A DNA stretch of 64,000 nt, from NCBI GenBank assembly GCA_030407085.1, contig CM059587.1, positions 100,559,001-100,623,000 on the forward strand, in the 5' to 3' direction. The stretch is from Trichopria drosophilae. Lineage: Eukaryota; Arthropoda; Insecta; Hymenoptera; Diapriidae. The first letter of the stretch is position 1; every line of letters begins with the position of its first letter. A program made the translations under genes and the position numbers. Shown piece after piece: positions 1-11,822 of the stretch. A model generated the notes under the pieces. The model was not told where the DNA came from, ran no database searches, and saw nothing but the letters and a program-made list of their open reading frames with translations.

Positions 1-1240
1 ATTTGAGATGTAACAATTTTAAGACTTTTTTTTCTGTGTACTTTTTTAATAAGTAAAAGTTCCACAGGTTGAATATCTGAAAAATTATAATTTTTATTGT
101 TAATTCTGGTTTCGTTTATTATTACTCTCTAAATTTGAATTAGTCAAAATTTTAATTTTCTTTTAATACGAGAGTTATTTGACTAATAAATCAGTCAATT
201 TATGGCATTTCAATAACTGAATTAGTGAAATTATTAAGAATTCATCTTAATATTTTAACTTGTTGAAAATAAAGAAGTTATTTGTAATAATAACAAAGGT
301 GTATTATTTTGTTATGGATTTCGTTACTAATAAAGCTTGTTACTAGTCGTAATTCAACGTCTCTCTGTATTTCTTTGTTTTTTAATTGTATATTTTATTT
401 GCTCGCTACTATATATTTTGCAATGGTATCCAATCGATTGGTCAGCAGCAGTTTGTACTAAACCTAACCTAGAAATAAAACTTTTCATCTATTGGTATTT
501 GCTTAACAAATGCAAAAGTAATATTTTATAACCGATACCAGTTTTACATAGCTATATTTAATAGAAATTTAATTGAATTTGTAAATAAAGTTTCTCGTAA
601 AGTATTAAAATTTTATTACAGTTGAGTACGCTTATAAGAAATAGTTATAACAAAATTTAGTAGTTATATTAAATAACCAACTTCTTTTTGACAATTGTTT
701 TTTTTTACTTATTGAATTAGTGGTACATTTAATTGCTAATTGAAACGATAGGCGAAAATAGTTTCATTCTACTAATTCAATAGCCCTGTCTTAAATTACT
801 AATTGAATTAGTTACTCAGAACTACTCTTTTAGTTAGTACTTTGTTACTAATTGAAAGTAACTACATTTCACTAAATTGATTAGAATTTGACAAACAATT
901 AGCAAAATTCTATTTAAGACAGTAATACAATTTTTTAGTCACTTGTTTCTGCAACTATGGATGAATGTACTCGATAAATTTCTCAAATTATTCAATTATT
1001 GTTTCGTAGTAAAGCACAGAAGTTGTGCATGGAATATAGCAATCGTATTACTAATATATTATTACAATTTAAAATCCTGAAGATTGTAAATTTATTCAAA
1101 TTTATTTAACGAACCAGACAGATCAAAAGAGATAAATTTTAAGTACTTGATAGAAAATGTACTCCATGAAAGTATAAGTAACTACTCTTAATTTGATGAA
1201 CAGGTTAACTTTATGGCACCGTATACGTCTGATTAAAAAT
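1..1240. other. AT-rich non-coding DNA with ATTAGT-type repeat remnants
   Basis: No credible gene is seen. Around 122-150 the sequence CTCTCTAAATTTGAATTAGT matches the terminus of the ATTAGT-rich family H found at 11.8, 56.7 and 63.2 kb. The stretch 660-900 is dense in ACTAATT/AATTAGT words in both orientations, as inside that family. I could not pair a second terminus, so this may be one decayed element or two. The open frame at 337-531 starts at TTG and has no recognisable content. Confidence 0.4.
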
Positions 1241-1860
1241 GCAAGCTCGTAATTAAATGATGCCACACAAATTACTCGTTTATTACCCACTTCATTAAAG
1301 CCTTACCGTGCAAGCATATCAATGAATTTTTTCGTGGCGTTTCTGTCGATTTTATTCACCGGCCATAAATTAGGGCGAATTCACAGCAACGGTCATTAAA
1401 ACGAACGTCGGCATTGGGAACAATTGGTTATAGAGAATGCGAGACGATCGGAAGTTGAATTTCGATTTTCTCCCGGGTTTATTTGTTAGGGAAGTCCATA
1501 TAAAATCACTCGGACACCAGTATTCAGAGGGTGTACAACGAGTTTGCATGATGGCTTCGCACCACTAAACGATGTACGGCTAAATCGCGTAATAGAAGCG
1601 AAAGCTCCTTATCGCTGGCGGATGCGTACTTATATATATAGAACCTATTTCGTGAACCCACGCCACCCTAAAGGTTCATTAGTGAACTTAAGCTTCGCTC
1701 CACCTTTATTTACGAGCACAATCAGACAGAGATTTTCTTCTAATCGTTTCTCTCGGAGAATTTCAATCATTTTACGCTTCATTTCCGACATTCGAGCTTT
1801 TATTTCTCAGCGAAGACGAAAAAAGCTGGATCTACCTGCAAGGATTATTTAAAATCATGT
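1241..1860. other. Unique GC-richer islet
   Basis: Non-repetitive sequence with more CpG than its surroundings, bounded on the right by element B1. It holds an open frame 1544-1852 (102 codons, starting at TTG rather than ATG) whose basic, Arg-rich translation I do not recognise. It could be a regulatory segment, a 5' untranslated exon or chance. I do not call a protein. Confidence 0.3.
1499..1530 (+). promoter_or_regulatory. Possible TATA/Inr core promoter
   Basis: TATAAAA at 1499-1505 is followed by TATTCAGAG at 1521-1529, which resembles the arthropod initiator (TCAGT/TCATT). The TATA T lies about 27 bases before the A of TTCAGA, slightly shorter than the usual 30-31. No downstream promoter element is obvious. 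In a sequence this AT-rich a chance TATA is common, so this is only a candidate. Confidence 0.18.
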
Positions 1861-1894
1861 GAACCTTGAATTTTTTAGGCTTCGTTGTGATTAT

Positions 1895-2203
1895 GGGGGT
1901 TCTAAAGTAGTCAGCTGATAACGTAGGAATTTACGCTAAAAAAGGAAAATTTAAAATGTCTTATTCAATTTTTCTAAATTTGGAAGGACTCTTACAGATT
2001 ACCAAAGAAGTGCATTAAGAATTGGCCGAGAGTTATTGGAAATAAATAACAATCAACTATTTCCAATAGTGTTCGTTCAATTTCTAATTCATTTCTGTTA
2101 TTAATTAGCCGAATAAATTACACTTACAGAGTCCGAATTTTGCCAACATTTTCGATTTTTAGCGTAAATTCCTACCTTATCAGCGGGGCATTTTGGAATC
2201 GCT
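1895..2203. mobile_element. Foldback MITE, family B copy 1
   Basis: The left end GGGGGTTCTAAAGTAGTC is followed by GATAACGTAGGAATTTACGC. The right end is the reverse complement of the latter, with AAATTCCTACCTTATCAGC at about 2165. The inner parts also pair: GAGAGTTATTGGAAATAA with TTATTTCCAATAGTG-like sequence, so nearly the whole element is one hairpin. The right flank is TTAA (2204-2207) and the left flank is TTAT, a one-base departure from a TTAA duplication. No coding capacity; other copies are at 15.4, 36.9, 41.8 and 63.4 kb. Confidence 0.8.
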
Positions 2204-2227
2204 TTAAAGGGGGTTAAAACTAACATT

Positions 2228-2520
2228 TTTTCTTAAAATTCAAATATTTTGACCACCTTTGTACATAGTTTCAATAAAATCCCAATATCCTAATAGTTGG
2301 GAAACAATCAAGAAGTATAAATATTCCAAATTTTTAGAAATTTTGTTTAAGTTTGACGCCACTTTGGAATTCTTGATGACTGCAACACAATTTTGCCCTT
2401 GGCATCATGAAGAGCTACTTTCAATATAGTAACTCTGTACCTTTCAATTCATTTCAACGTGGATTTTGATACGAAATACTTAATTCGAAATTGAAACAAA
2501 ACCCAAAAATTGATTGGGAG
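2228..2520. repeat. Family C fragment (one arm only)
   Basis: The segment runs TTCTTAAAATTCAAATATTTT, then the words for 'AATCCCAATATCCTAATAG', then GACGCCACTTTGGAATTC and TTTTGATACGAAATACTTAAT. The same order is found in the right arm of the complete palindrome at 32288-33572. The other arm and both termini are missing, so this is a truncated copy lying directly after B1. Confidence 0.65.
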
Positions 2521-2599
2521 AAAAAGTAAAACCAACAAGTAAAACCAAAAAATAGGGTATAAAACTTTTTAAAAATGGTGTATTTTCTAAATTAGTGTC

Positions 2600-3339
2600 A
2601 TGTGCGCTAAAAGGCGCTACTCGGCTTCAGAGTTTTTTTTTGTTTTTAATTTAAATTAGAAATTTTGGCAGGATAGGACATATTTCGTTTTATCTAAATT
2701 AATGCAAAAAGGGAATACGTCAAAAACGTGACATGCAATAACCCGACATCTCAAAAACTCGACACTTCAAAAAAACCGATATTTTCATGACTTTTGACGT
2801 ATCGGTTTCTTTCAAGTTATTTTTCATATATTGGCGAGTTTTGGAATTGTCAGGTTGTTGAAGTGTCAGATTTCGAGGAGTCCAATTTTTGCACCTCAGG
2901 TTTTTGAGTCAAATTATCTACATATAGAAAAACGTATGCCGTGAATTGCATTAAATATGAAATTAAAAAGTGACTAGTGAATTGAAAAATATTATATTAA
3001 GAACATATTTGAGACAAAGATAATGTACAAATATATTAAGGCAGCATACCAAAAACCCGACACCTTAAAAACCCAACATATTCAAACCTAGCACTTCGAA
3101 AACTTGACAATATATAAAAAAAAACTGAAAAGAAACTGATGCGGCAAAAGTCATGGAAATGTCGGTTTGGTGAAGTGTCGGGTTTTTGAGATGTCTGGTT
3201 ATTGTGTGTTACATTTTTGACGTATTCCCGTTTTGAAATAATTTAGATAAAATGAAATAAGACCTATCTTGACATAATTTCTCCTTTAAATTATAAACAA
3301 ACAAAAATCTGCAGCCGAGTAGCGTCTTTTACCGTGCAT
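2600..3339. mobile_element. Large foldback element, family G copy 1
   Basis: The outer inverted repeat is CGCTACTCGGCTTCAGA at 2615 and its near complement TCTGCAGCCGAGTAGCG at 3308. Pairing continues inward for about 220 bases per arm, through GGGAATACGTCAAAAACGTG and AACCCGACATCTCAAAAACT. The interior is built from repeated CCGACA/TCAAAAA words. No open frame of note. The target duplication is not clear. Confidence 0.75.
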
Positions 3340-3354
3340 AGTTTCAATCGAATA

Positions 3355-3622
3355 CACTAGAGTTTCCGGTATATTTACCCGGTGTTCCTCGCCTTTCCCT
3401 CCCTTTTCGTTATATTTACCAAAAGAAGGGGAGCGCCGCTTCTCCCACTCCCTCAGTCGCGTTATGTCCGTGACATCAAACCTTCGTGAGACCCCAGTCC
3501 TAAAGGTGGGGGAAGAACAGAGCGGCCTAAAGGTAAATATGATGAGAATGAACCTGGCAAAAATATGCTGGAATGAAAATATAGCGAGACGTTACTGGAG
3601 GAAATATACGGGGACTCTAGTG
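3355..3622. mobile_element. 268-bp inverted-repeat element
   Basis: Starts CACTAGAGTTTCCGGTATAT and ends with the complement of CACTAGAGTCCCCGTATATT. It is less AT-rich inside, with several C- and G-runs, and unlike its surroundings. It begins 15 bases after the end of the preceding G element. I found no second copy in this window. Confidence 0.6.
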
Positions 3623-5050
3623 ACCAATGACCTAATAATTTGAAAAAAATTATTCAAATTTCCAAATCTTTTGGAATTTATTTTCAGCATTGATGACATA
3701 TTAGAATTCTTGTTGGATGAAAGTAAATTTTGATCTCAAGAAGTTAAAAAGAGACCTAAAAATCTTAAGATAATGACTTGCATTGAAATTCTCCAAAACT
3801 TGCATTATTAAAATAATCTCTGAAATATAAGAATACCTTTTTGACAACCATGTCGAAATTGTCATGGACAACATTAATTATTTTTAATTTGTCTGCTTGA
3901 AATTTTCTTCCGTTACATTTTTATTAAATTTCATACACGTTTTTTAATAGTGTATTAAAATGTAATGTAATAAAAATAAAAATTATAACAGTAGCTAACA
4001 TTTTCAAGGAGCTAAGTAGCTTAAAAAAATGAATATTTTGAAACTTTGTTTGATATGTCTTACGTATTTTTTGTTTCTGCGTTGGATTCCAGATCACACT
4101 AATAATAACGTATTTTTAGATGCTAGATACGATGGTGAAATAAAGAAATGGAGGCCACTGAGCAAATTCTGGCTATAGCGTCAAAATTCATAAAAATGTA
4201 TGGTGATATAAGCTATAAAAAGGTACTTTATAACTTATTTTAGATAAACACACCACATTATTTATATTTCGATTCGCTGAAAAGGAATCTTCAGTAAAGA
4301 ATGATGGCCTCTTGGTAAGTTTTATAGTTTAATCTCAAAAAACCATACAAAAATTCTCTTGTAGCAATGTAGGCTTAAAAGAGAAAGAACATTGTGATTT
4401 TGATACTGATCTTTATAGATCCGTTGAATTTGCAATAGGAAAAGGGGATCGCTGGGTGAATTTCAGACATAACCTCAAAAAATCTTTTAAAAAATAAGCT
4501 TTTATAGCAATATATACACAAAATGAAAAATAATGATACGTGAGACATTCCCAGCATGATAGTATGTTTTATAATCAATTTTTCATAATTTAATATTTTT
4601 TGTCTTTTACTACTGACGCATATTGTTATTGCACTTTCCAGTTTATATTATCATTACACATTTGCACTTTTAAAATCCTTCGTCGATATAAAATTTCGTT
4701 TTCTATGAATTTTTGAGGTTATGTCTGAAGTTTGTAGAGCGACCCTCATTTTTTACTGCAGATTTGTGTTTGGCAGCTGAAAATAGGTCGATTAGTCTGA
4801 TCTGGACTCCAGTACAGGAAACAAAAATCTTTCTGTGGGCCTGTGGAATCTAATGCTTTGCAAAAGCTGCATTTTAGTAACGATGAATACAATTTCATAT
4901 TTTACACATTCTTTATCTATAGAATCAAAACAATCCTTACAATATCTTTGCTTGAAAACAGATTTAAAAAACTGAAATTCATCACTGGCGCCCGTCATTA
5001 ATAACTTATCGCCCCAAAATTGTATTTTTCTTTTGCACCACAAAATAATT
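3623..5050. other. AT-rich DNA with a small inverted repeat
   Basis: No gene seen. A 35-base inverted repeat pairs 4447-4481 (with CAGACATAACCTCAAAAA) with 4710-4745 (TTTTTGAGGTTATGTCTG), spanning about 300 bases, and may be another small foldback element. The rest is unremarkable. Confidence 0.45.
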
Positions 5051-6000
5051 CCTTAGAAGAAAAATCGTATTTCCAAATTAGATGAGATTACTAAGAAAAT
5101 GTTTAGCCTTTTTGTCGTAACGTCGAACTGTTTTCGTCTGGCCAGTAGTACACGAAGCGTACTACGTAGGGAACGCGGTAGTAGCTCGCAATTATTTCGC
5201 GAAACGGGCGCAGGGTTTAAATATAGCGGTCGAGCGACCCAAAAAGCGTCTTCCCAATGTAGGGCAGAAAAACGAAGCATCGAGATTGCCAGCCAAGAAC
5301 TTACGAAGAAGAACGTCGACGCGACTGTAGGGAACGACGCCAATGAAAAAGTCGATAAGGGGTGATATTCGACTTTGGTTCCTTTCCCGAAGATAGAGAT
5401 TAAAATACGCCGGCGACGTCGGCAGCTATACCGTCGAAGGGGGTGAAGGGTGTTGGGGGGACCTCGATTCATCAATCACCCTCGCACCGCCGAATCCCGG
5501 ATCCATCAACAACGTCATTTCCGCGTGTCTCGCAACTACGGGGGGATTGGGGCATGGGGCGGGAGATGGTTGGGGAGATTTCGGCGGATTAGCTTCAGGA
5601 TGGAACCTATACGACATTTATGAATGTTTCTTCGTCGCACGACTCTGGGGATAGGAAACGTGCCCCTTGGTTTCAAAACTCGAATTCACCCCAACACGTC
5701 CCCCTGTCCTTACTTATTATCGCAAGTCGCCCAAGTTAGTCTGGATCGTCGCTGAAGCTGGTTCGCGACAGGCGGAAAAAGGGAAACGACGAGGAAGGGC
5801 TAATGAACGGACGCTCGAAACATTGGAAATGTCTATATAGATCGCGAGGATTGTGCGGGTTTCGGCAATGATCGTGAATAATTGCCCAGTGATTACCCGG
5901 TAGACTCGAAAGGAAGGGATTGCCAGGTAATTTCGGAGCTTTGCGGAATGGCCATAGGATGCTTCAAATATTTTTTGTAGAATTTATGGTCAGCGGGATT
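5051..6000. other. CpG-rich unique islet
   Basis: Strikingly GC- and CpG-richer than the flanks, particularly 5150-5420 and 5480-5900. Overlapping open frames exist on both strands (5099-5365 plus, 5053-5475 minus) but their translations are low in recognisable features and contradict one another. It could be a promoter-proximal or enhancer region, or exon sequence of a non-coding transcript. I see no splice-delimited exon I would defend. Confidence 0.35.
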
Positions 6001-6241
6001 TCGAAATAATGCCCCTTTCCAAAATCACTTTTCCTGGTTCAAAAATCTGCATGGAAGAAATATTAATCTGCATTCGAACCTTTATTATTCAATACTTCTT
6101 TTGCATATTTTACAATTTTCGAATATGCTGACCACGGCGATGTTAATGCCTGCACGCAGAGAATTACTAAGTTGAGTCTATCGCACCTGGGAAGTAATAG
6201 TTACTGTGCGGACTCTGACAATTTTTAAATGAGGGAGTTAA

Positions 6242-7150
6242 GAGAAGAGATTAGCGCGGAGAGGGGGGCGCATGGTTCCTGGAGCGACACCATGCGGATT
6301 AGTTCACCCCTTTCAAACTTGCCTCAAAACTGGAGACTCGGGTTTCAATAGCGCAGCTTACTAGCGATTAAAATACAATATCATTAGAAAAAAAACAGTT
6401 TTATGAATAGATTCGCTTTTAATATACCTTTACACGTATTTAATAATAATCTCCAGACAATTTAGTAGCTAATTTTTAAATATAATGATTTGTAAACATT
6501 CGTAAAAGGGAAAAAATCCGGACTTTTTTCATTCTTATGCTGCCATATCGAAAACAGTATAAAATAGATCGAAAATGCACTGAACCTTTATCGTAGAATG
6601 CGACATAGCCTACAAAAAAGTCAGGTAGGGCTATAGTCCAATAATAATATGTTAGTGAAAATTAACACTGGAATTTTGAGTTTTCAAGTTAACGATGAAC
6701 ATTCCAGAACCTCTTGTATATATTTTATATTCCATTGTCGTTCGTGGCAAATCTATTAACATTAAACTATAGCTCTCCCTGACTTCTTTGTAGAAAATTT
6801 CGTGTCTAGCGAAAAAGGTTCACTGCATTTTTCGTCTATTTTGCACCATTTTCTAAGCGGAACCATTAGAATGAAAAAAATGCGGACTTTTCCTTTAAAG
6901 AACGTTTAAAAATCATTAATTATTAGCAATTAAATCGTCTAGAAGTTATGATTAAATATTCTTAAAGGTGTAATAAACGTTAGTCGTTCATAAAAATGTT
7001 TTTTTAATAACTTCGTATTTTAATCACGGGTAAGCTGCGCTATTGAAACTCGTGTCACCTATTTGAGGCAAGTTAAAAAGGGTGAACTAATCCGCGAGGT
7101 TACGCCACAAGCACCATGTGCCTCCCTCTCCGCGTTAATCTATTCCTCTC
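6242..7150. mobile_element. 909-bp foldback element (family I)
   Basis: Left arm 6242 to about 6690 is the inverted match of right arm about 6720-7150. Paired landmarks are ATTAGCGCGGAGAGG with CCTCTCCGCGTTAAT, GCGGATTAGTTCACCC with GGGTGAACTAATCCGC, and GTTTCAATAGCGCAGCTTA with TAAGCTGCGCTATTGAAAC. The left flank is TTAA (6238-6241) but the right flank is not, so a TTAA target is unproven. No coding capacity is seen; only one copy is present here. Confidence 0.8.
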
Positions 7151-8050
7151 ATTGCTTGAATGAATTTTTCGAAAATTTCCGTTGCTACATTTTGGATCGT
7201 CATACTTGAGGGACTGTTTAGTATGGATTTAGTAACAATATATTAAAAAACGTAATTAAATTTACATACTTACATTATTCAGGTTCATAAATCCGAATAT
7301 ATCACAGCTGACGCATTGCATTGACCGATGACGTTTATCAACCAACTCACTATAATAATATTCAAATTACAAATCCTTGTTTCACATCAAAAGTTAAAAA
7401 CAGTTTCGATGCCATGAAATTGTATATTAAAATCATTAAGGAAAATTAGGCGTGAAAAGTAGGTACACACGTCAACTTATTGAGCGTTAAAAATTTGAAA
7501 TTCGTCCTCTTACGTGTGACTTCTTACAATCGCAAGGGTTCCAATTTTCCATTCATGCGATAAATTCCAGACGATTAAAGACGCCTGATCGGTTGGTATA
7601 GTACAGAATACTTTTTGTATATCTCTTTTTTAAAGCGTTAGAACATTTTAGCCCTTCATTGAATGTGTTTAAAATGCGTGAAACAGGCGTCATTGGGTTT
7701 CAATACATCTACAAAACCCCAATGATAGTTTTGAAAAAGAACAGAAAAAAACGAAATATTTGAGATGAAATGTTTATACATTTTTCAGAAATTACTTTAG
7801 TAGTTATGTGGTTTTACTGTTGATTATATAATAATGACAAAAGAATACTTACAACAGTAAAAATTTGAGGAACAATGATCGCATGTGGTTCTATACGTAG
7901 CTTAGGCATTTACTTAATAAATTCAAATGATTATTCGTTTTAACTTACTGTGATTAATTATAAACAAAAATATACCAAAACTTGTCCATTTTTTTGAAAA
8001 CTCGTTTCTTGAAAATAAACCAAAACGTATATGGGAAACTTATTTATACG
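7151..8050. other. AT-rich non-coding DNA
   Basis: No gene or defined element. A short palindrome (TCATTGGGTTT ... AAACCCCAATGA) lies at 7690-7727. Confidence 0.4.
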
Positions 8051-8054
8051 TTTT

Positions 8055-8165
8055 TGGAGGCGCTGATTACAAATCCGTTATCAGATTTTCGAAATTCAAA
8101 ATGGCGGATTCAATGTCGCTGTACGAAACTCGACACTCGGGGTTTTTTTAGTCGCACTTTTAGTC
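8055..8165 (+). repeat. Single copy of the ~120-bp ATGGCGGA module
   Basis: Reads GGAGGCGCTGATTACAAATC, then TCAGATTTTCGAAATTCAAA, ATGGCGGATTCAATG and ACTCGGGGTTTTTTTAGTCG. This matches the order of the dispersed module at 10.4, 17.4, 20.0, 22.1 and 53.7 kb. Confidence 0.7.
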
Positions 8166-8435
8166 GAATTTTTAAAATCTCACTACGAATTTGCTATTAG
8201 CAACCTAAAAAATGCAAATATCCAAACCCCAAATATCGAATTCTCATATCTTGGCTGATTTACACATAACTTGGTCAATTTTCATCAGTTGTTATTGAAT
8301 AAAAGCGCATTGGTCGCGGAATTACATTTACTTTCAAAATAATAATCAGAAAAAATCCTTAGGATGAAATAATATTGAAAAATCGACGTCAAAGTAAAAA
8401 AAAAATGGAATAAAAATCGAAAAATCGCCAATACT

Positions 8436-8685
8436 TTCAACGGGTGCGGGTCGAAAAACCGACAAATCAAAAAGCCGACGGGTCAAAAACCGACAGCCAT
8501 AAAGCCAACAGTCAAAAAGCCGACACATAAAAAAATAGACACATTGACAAGTGGGCAGTCATTTTTTGAAGTGTCGGTATTTTGAATGTCGTCTTTTCGA
8601 CTGTCTGCGTGATGACTGTCGGTTTTTTACCGGTCGGTTTTTTTATTTGTCGGTTTTTTTATCCAGACCCCTTTCAATTGTAGTC
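8436..8685. mobile_element. Family G foldback, copy 2
   Basis: The left half is a run of CCGACA/TCAAAAA-type words (ACCGACAAATCAAAAAGCC), starting at CGGGTGCGGGTCGAAAAACC. The right half is their complement (TTTATTTGTCGGTTTTTTTA, then CCAGACCCC). The two halves meet near 8560. There is no open frame. Confidence 0.7.
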
Positions 8686-8877
8686 CGGTCAGTTTTCATT
8701 ACATCAACATAAGGTATGAATAGAAAAAAAGGTATGTATTTCAGTTTTTAAATTAAAAAAAAGTTTTAAATCGAACACAAATTAGAGCAGTTATGAGTCA
8801 CTTTTCACAAGAACCTGTCTGAAAACGGTTTTTTGAATATAAAATCAGATTTTGGGAGTGTATAGAAAAATGGTCTA

Positions 8878-9228
8878 CTCCTCAAAAATCCCACAAATCA
8901 CAAAACAAACACTTCCGACATTCAAAAACCAGACATTTCAAAATACAGATAACTGAAATTGGTGCATTCACTACATAAAAAAATGAGCCGTCCTTGGAGT
9001 CTCACTGGAAGGTCATTTCAAGGTCAAAAGTGTTTGACTAAGGGATTTATATTGTAGGTGACTTGAAGGTTAAATCAGTTTGACCTACGGGTTATTTATT
9101 AAACACATTTAGAATTCAATCAATATTTACATTTTCAGAATATGTATATTTTGAAATGTCTGGTTTTTTAATATCAGGTTTTTGAAGTGTCTCTTTTGTG
9201 ATTTGTCGGGTTTTTGACATGCACACAG
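8878..9228. mobile_element. Family G foldback, copy 3
   Basis: Arms 8878-8975 and 9125-9228 are inverted copies: CCACAAATCACAAAACAAAC against its counterpart near 9190, and AAAAACCAGACATTTCAAAA against TTTTGAAATGTCTGGTTTTT. The loop (about 8976-9124) carries unrelated sequence with two AAGGTCA-type words. Confidence 0.65.
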
Positions 9229-9229
9229 A

Positions 9230-10340
9230 AAAATTAAACCTCACCATTTCTCACTAGTTTAACTAGATGTAAAAGTTGTGCCCAGTCGCTATACAAGTGC
9301 GTGCAATTTTGTTTTCTTTTGTAACAGTATGTTACTATTAATATGCGTATTTTATTTTGCCGTCCCGATTTTCAAAATTTCGTAATAATTCGAATTTCGA
9401 AAAAATGGGTTATTTCAGCGGTTCAATTTGGTAAAGCGAAAGACCAAAAAAGGGTGTGTTTCGTTACCACGAGAAAACGTGAGACTTTTCAAATTGCCAC
9501 GCACGTAATAAGGCAGGAGTAGTCAAAACAGATGGAGCGGGCCCCTGGCTGTCTGGTCGATAGATTATCGTAACATGCCTGCTACTTCCTTTCCCTGCAA
9601 GTCTTACCACGCACTCCCCCGCTCGTATCTTATTGACGTGTCATGTAACGTAACCTTTACGTTTTGCCCACCATAAGACGTCGCGAGTTATTTTTTACTC
9701 GGCCTTTTAAACTTCCGATATGATCGAGTGCTATTATAAACTCGTTTCCCGTACTCATTTATAAAATTTTACAACAAAACGATTGATGAACGTTATTGAT
9801 TGTGACGCCGAGAATAAATGTTTTTTTTCATCACAACGCTTACTTATTGTAAACGCTGCGTGAAATTGAGTACTAATGTTGGCAATTTGCAAAAATAAGC
9901 GTTTCCAGATTACGATAATGATTGTTAATTAATCGACGCAATTAATCACGGTAGTGCGTATTTATCACTGGTGTTACTTTCATTTCGTACTCGATACTCG
10001 TGACGGTGCAGGTTGATCAAATATATTTCGCTTTTAGCGTAATTTTTAATAGAGAGTATTTCAAATTAAAATTTCTAATTAAATATCTAATCTCGGAGGA
10101 GTTGTAGTGAAATTCACTATTTTTTTTGGGGAGATAGGATAAAGTTGGTAAAGATACCGAAAAACTTTACGATTTCTGAAAATTCCGAATGCAAAATTCC
10201 CGGAATACAAATGGCCGAATAAAAATCTGTAAAATAAAAGAATAACTGTTTGGTTCTACAATTTTTACATAGTGAAAGTCGACATTCAAACTTCCTTAAG
10301 GACACTTATTTTATTTTTGGAACTCGTCATGGCATATCAT
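9230..10340. other. Unique DNA with a GC-richer islet
   Basis: The part 9460-9730 is CpG-richer and non-repetitive (for example CGCACTCCCCCGCTCGTATC). No coding signal is recognised. The remainder is AT-rich. Confidence 0.3.
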
Positions 10341-10355
10341 GTAATATTGTATTTA

Positions 10356-10620
10356 TCAATTATCAAATTGATCGCTAAAGAAATATTTTTGTCTGCTCAA
10401 AAATTGAATCAAAGAAATTTTATCAGTTAAATGTTGGATCCGCCATATTGAATTTCCAAAATCTGAGTTCAGATTCATAATCAGCGACCCAAAAAACCTC
10501 CGAGTAACAAATTTAAAGCAAAATGATTGACTTTTCAAAAAAGTGTCCGCCATATTGGATCAGCCATTTTGAATTTTCGAAAATCTGACTCCATATTCGA
10601 AATCAGCGACCAAATATTAT
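10356..10620 (-). repeat. Tandem pair of ~120-bp modules
   Basis: GGATCCGCCATATTGAATTT at 10436 and GGATCAGCCATTTTGAATTT at 10557 lie 121 bases apart. Each is followed by an AAAATCTGA word and ATCAGCGACC. This is the reverse orientation of the module at 8055. Confidence 0.75.
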
Positions 10621-10780
10621 TAAAATCCATCACAATTTTTTTTTACATTTTGAGCACTTTTTTTGATATTATAGTGGCAGTCAAGGGTTTAAAAGCACAA
10701 TTACTAATCGAAATTTGTAAAATACACAGATAAAACTTAAATTTAATCACAAAACCACTATAATGAGAAACGCAGGAACA

Positions 10781-11176
10781 CACTGAGAAAAGTGTATTTT
10801 ATCATTTACTATCCCTTGGCTTTTAAAACAGTGTATTATAGCCCTTAAAAGAAATATAACTGGTAAAATTCTCTGTCTTTTAGCATTTGTTTTTGACAGG
10901 TTATACGAAACTGTATTAAACTCTCCTATTTTAAAAGAATGTTTTATTACGACTAAAAGAAGGCATTTTTAATATTTTAATTTGCTAGATGAATTTCCAT
11001 AAATAAAAATTGCCTTTAGTTAAAGAGAAAAGGCTAAAATAAACTGACATATTGGTTAGAAAATCTAAAATCTTCCTCTTTTACCGGTAATAGAAATATG
11101 GCAATCCATATGCGTAAAATACTATCTTTTACGGGGCATAAGAATTCTAATACTGGGTAAAAGACACTTCTCTGTG
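10781..11176. mobile_element. MITE with CACTGAGAAAAGTGT ends
   Basis: Left end CACTGAGAAAAGTGTATTTTA, right end the complement of CACAGAGAAGTGTCTTTTAC. It is flanked by CA on both sides where related elements have TA. It has TTTTAGC/GCTAAAA words internally and no coding capacity. It probably belongs to the broad CACNGAGAAAA group with D1 and D2. Confidence 0.6.
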
Positions 11177-11589
11177 CAAATAATAATTTTAAGAAAGAGT
11201 TTAGAGTGTAGAAAATTGCAATTATTCTTGGCAAAAATGTCTGGTTTATTGTGTACATTAAAATAACTTGGAAAAAATGGCAATTTGTTTCATTCTGAAA
11301 GTCTGTCTTCATTGAAGGATTAAAATATGTGAGTAATGATCTCAAGAATTAAATCATGACCCAATAACCAATTTAACCCAATACCTGAAATAACACTTTT
11401 TACACTTCCACTTTAATCAAGTGTTTAGTATCAAATTTGTAAACATTTAAAATAAAATATGTGTTTTTGGCATATATATTTAAAAAAGTCGTTTTTTTGG
11501 TGTATGTTTTTTAATTACATCTTTTAGCCCTGTCACCGGAATATAAATGCTGCAGAATATATTTGAATCATGGATCCGGTTTTTTAAAT

Positions 11590-11800
11590 TCATGATGGCA
11601 TAATAAAAATGGCGTGTTCAATAAAAATTTCTTTGAAGGATTTCTGGACGCTCTAACACAAAAGCAATGAGCTTCCTAAAAAAAGTAATAACCATGACAA
11701 GTTCTTAGAAACCGTTGAGGTTTATTTTGAAATTTTTTTAGATTTTGCACATGATATTTTGAGAAATTTGTTATCTAAAATTTGTCAAAATTTTAAATTA
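11590..11800. repeat. Internal fragment of family C
   Basis: AATTTCTTTGAAGGATTTCT, then GACGCTCTAACACAAAAGC, then CATGACAAGTTCTTAGAAAC and ATTTTGAGAAATTTG. The same order is seen in the left arm of the element at 32288-33572. No termini are present. Confidence 0.5.
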
Positions 11801-11822
11801 AGATTTAACCAAAATAGGCCTA

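Noticed and set aside
5053..5475. Longest open frame (140 codons, minus strand)
   Set aside because: It lies in CpG-rich DNA where several frames are open at once, the translation has no recognisable domain, and a plus-strand frame overlaps it.
7982..8200. Peptide frames containing SKWRIQ-like strings here and at 55397-55780
   Set aside because: They are translations of the ~120-bp ATGGCGGA module, which occurs in both orientations and with frameshifts, so no coding constraint is apparent.
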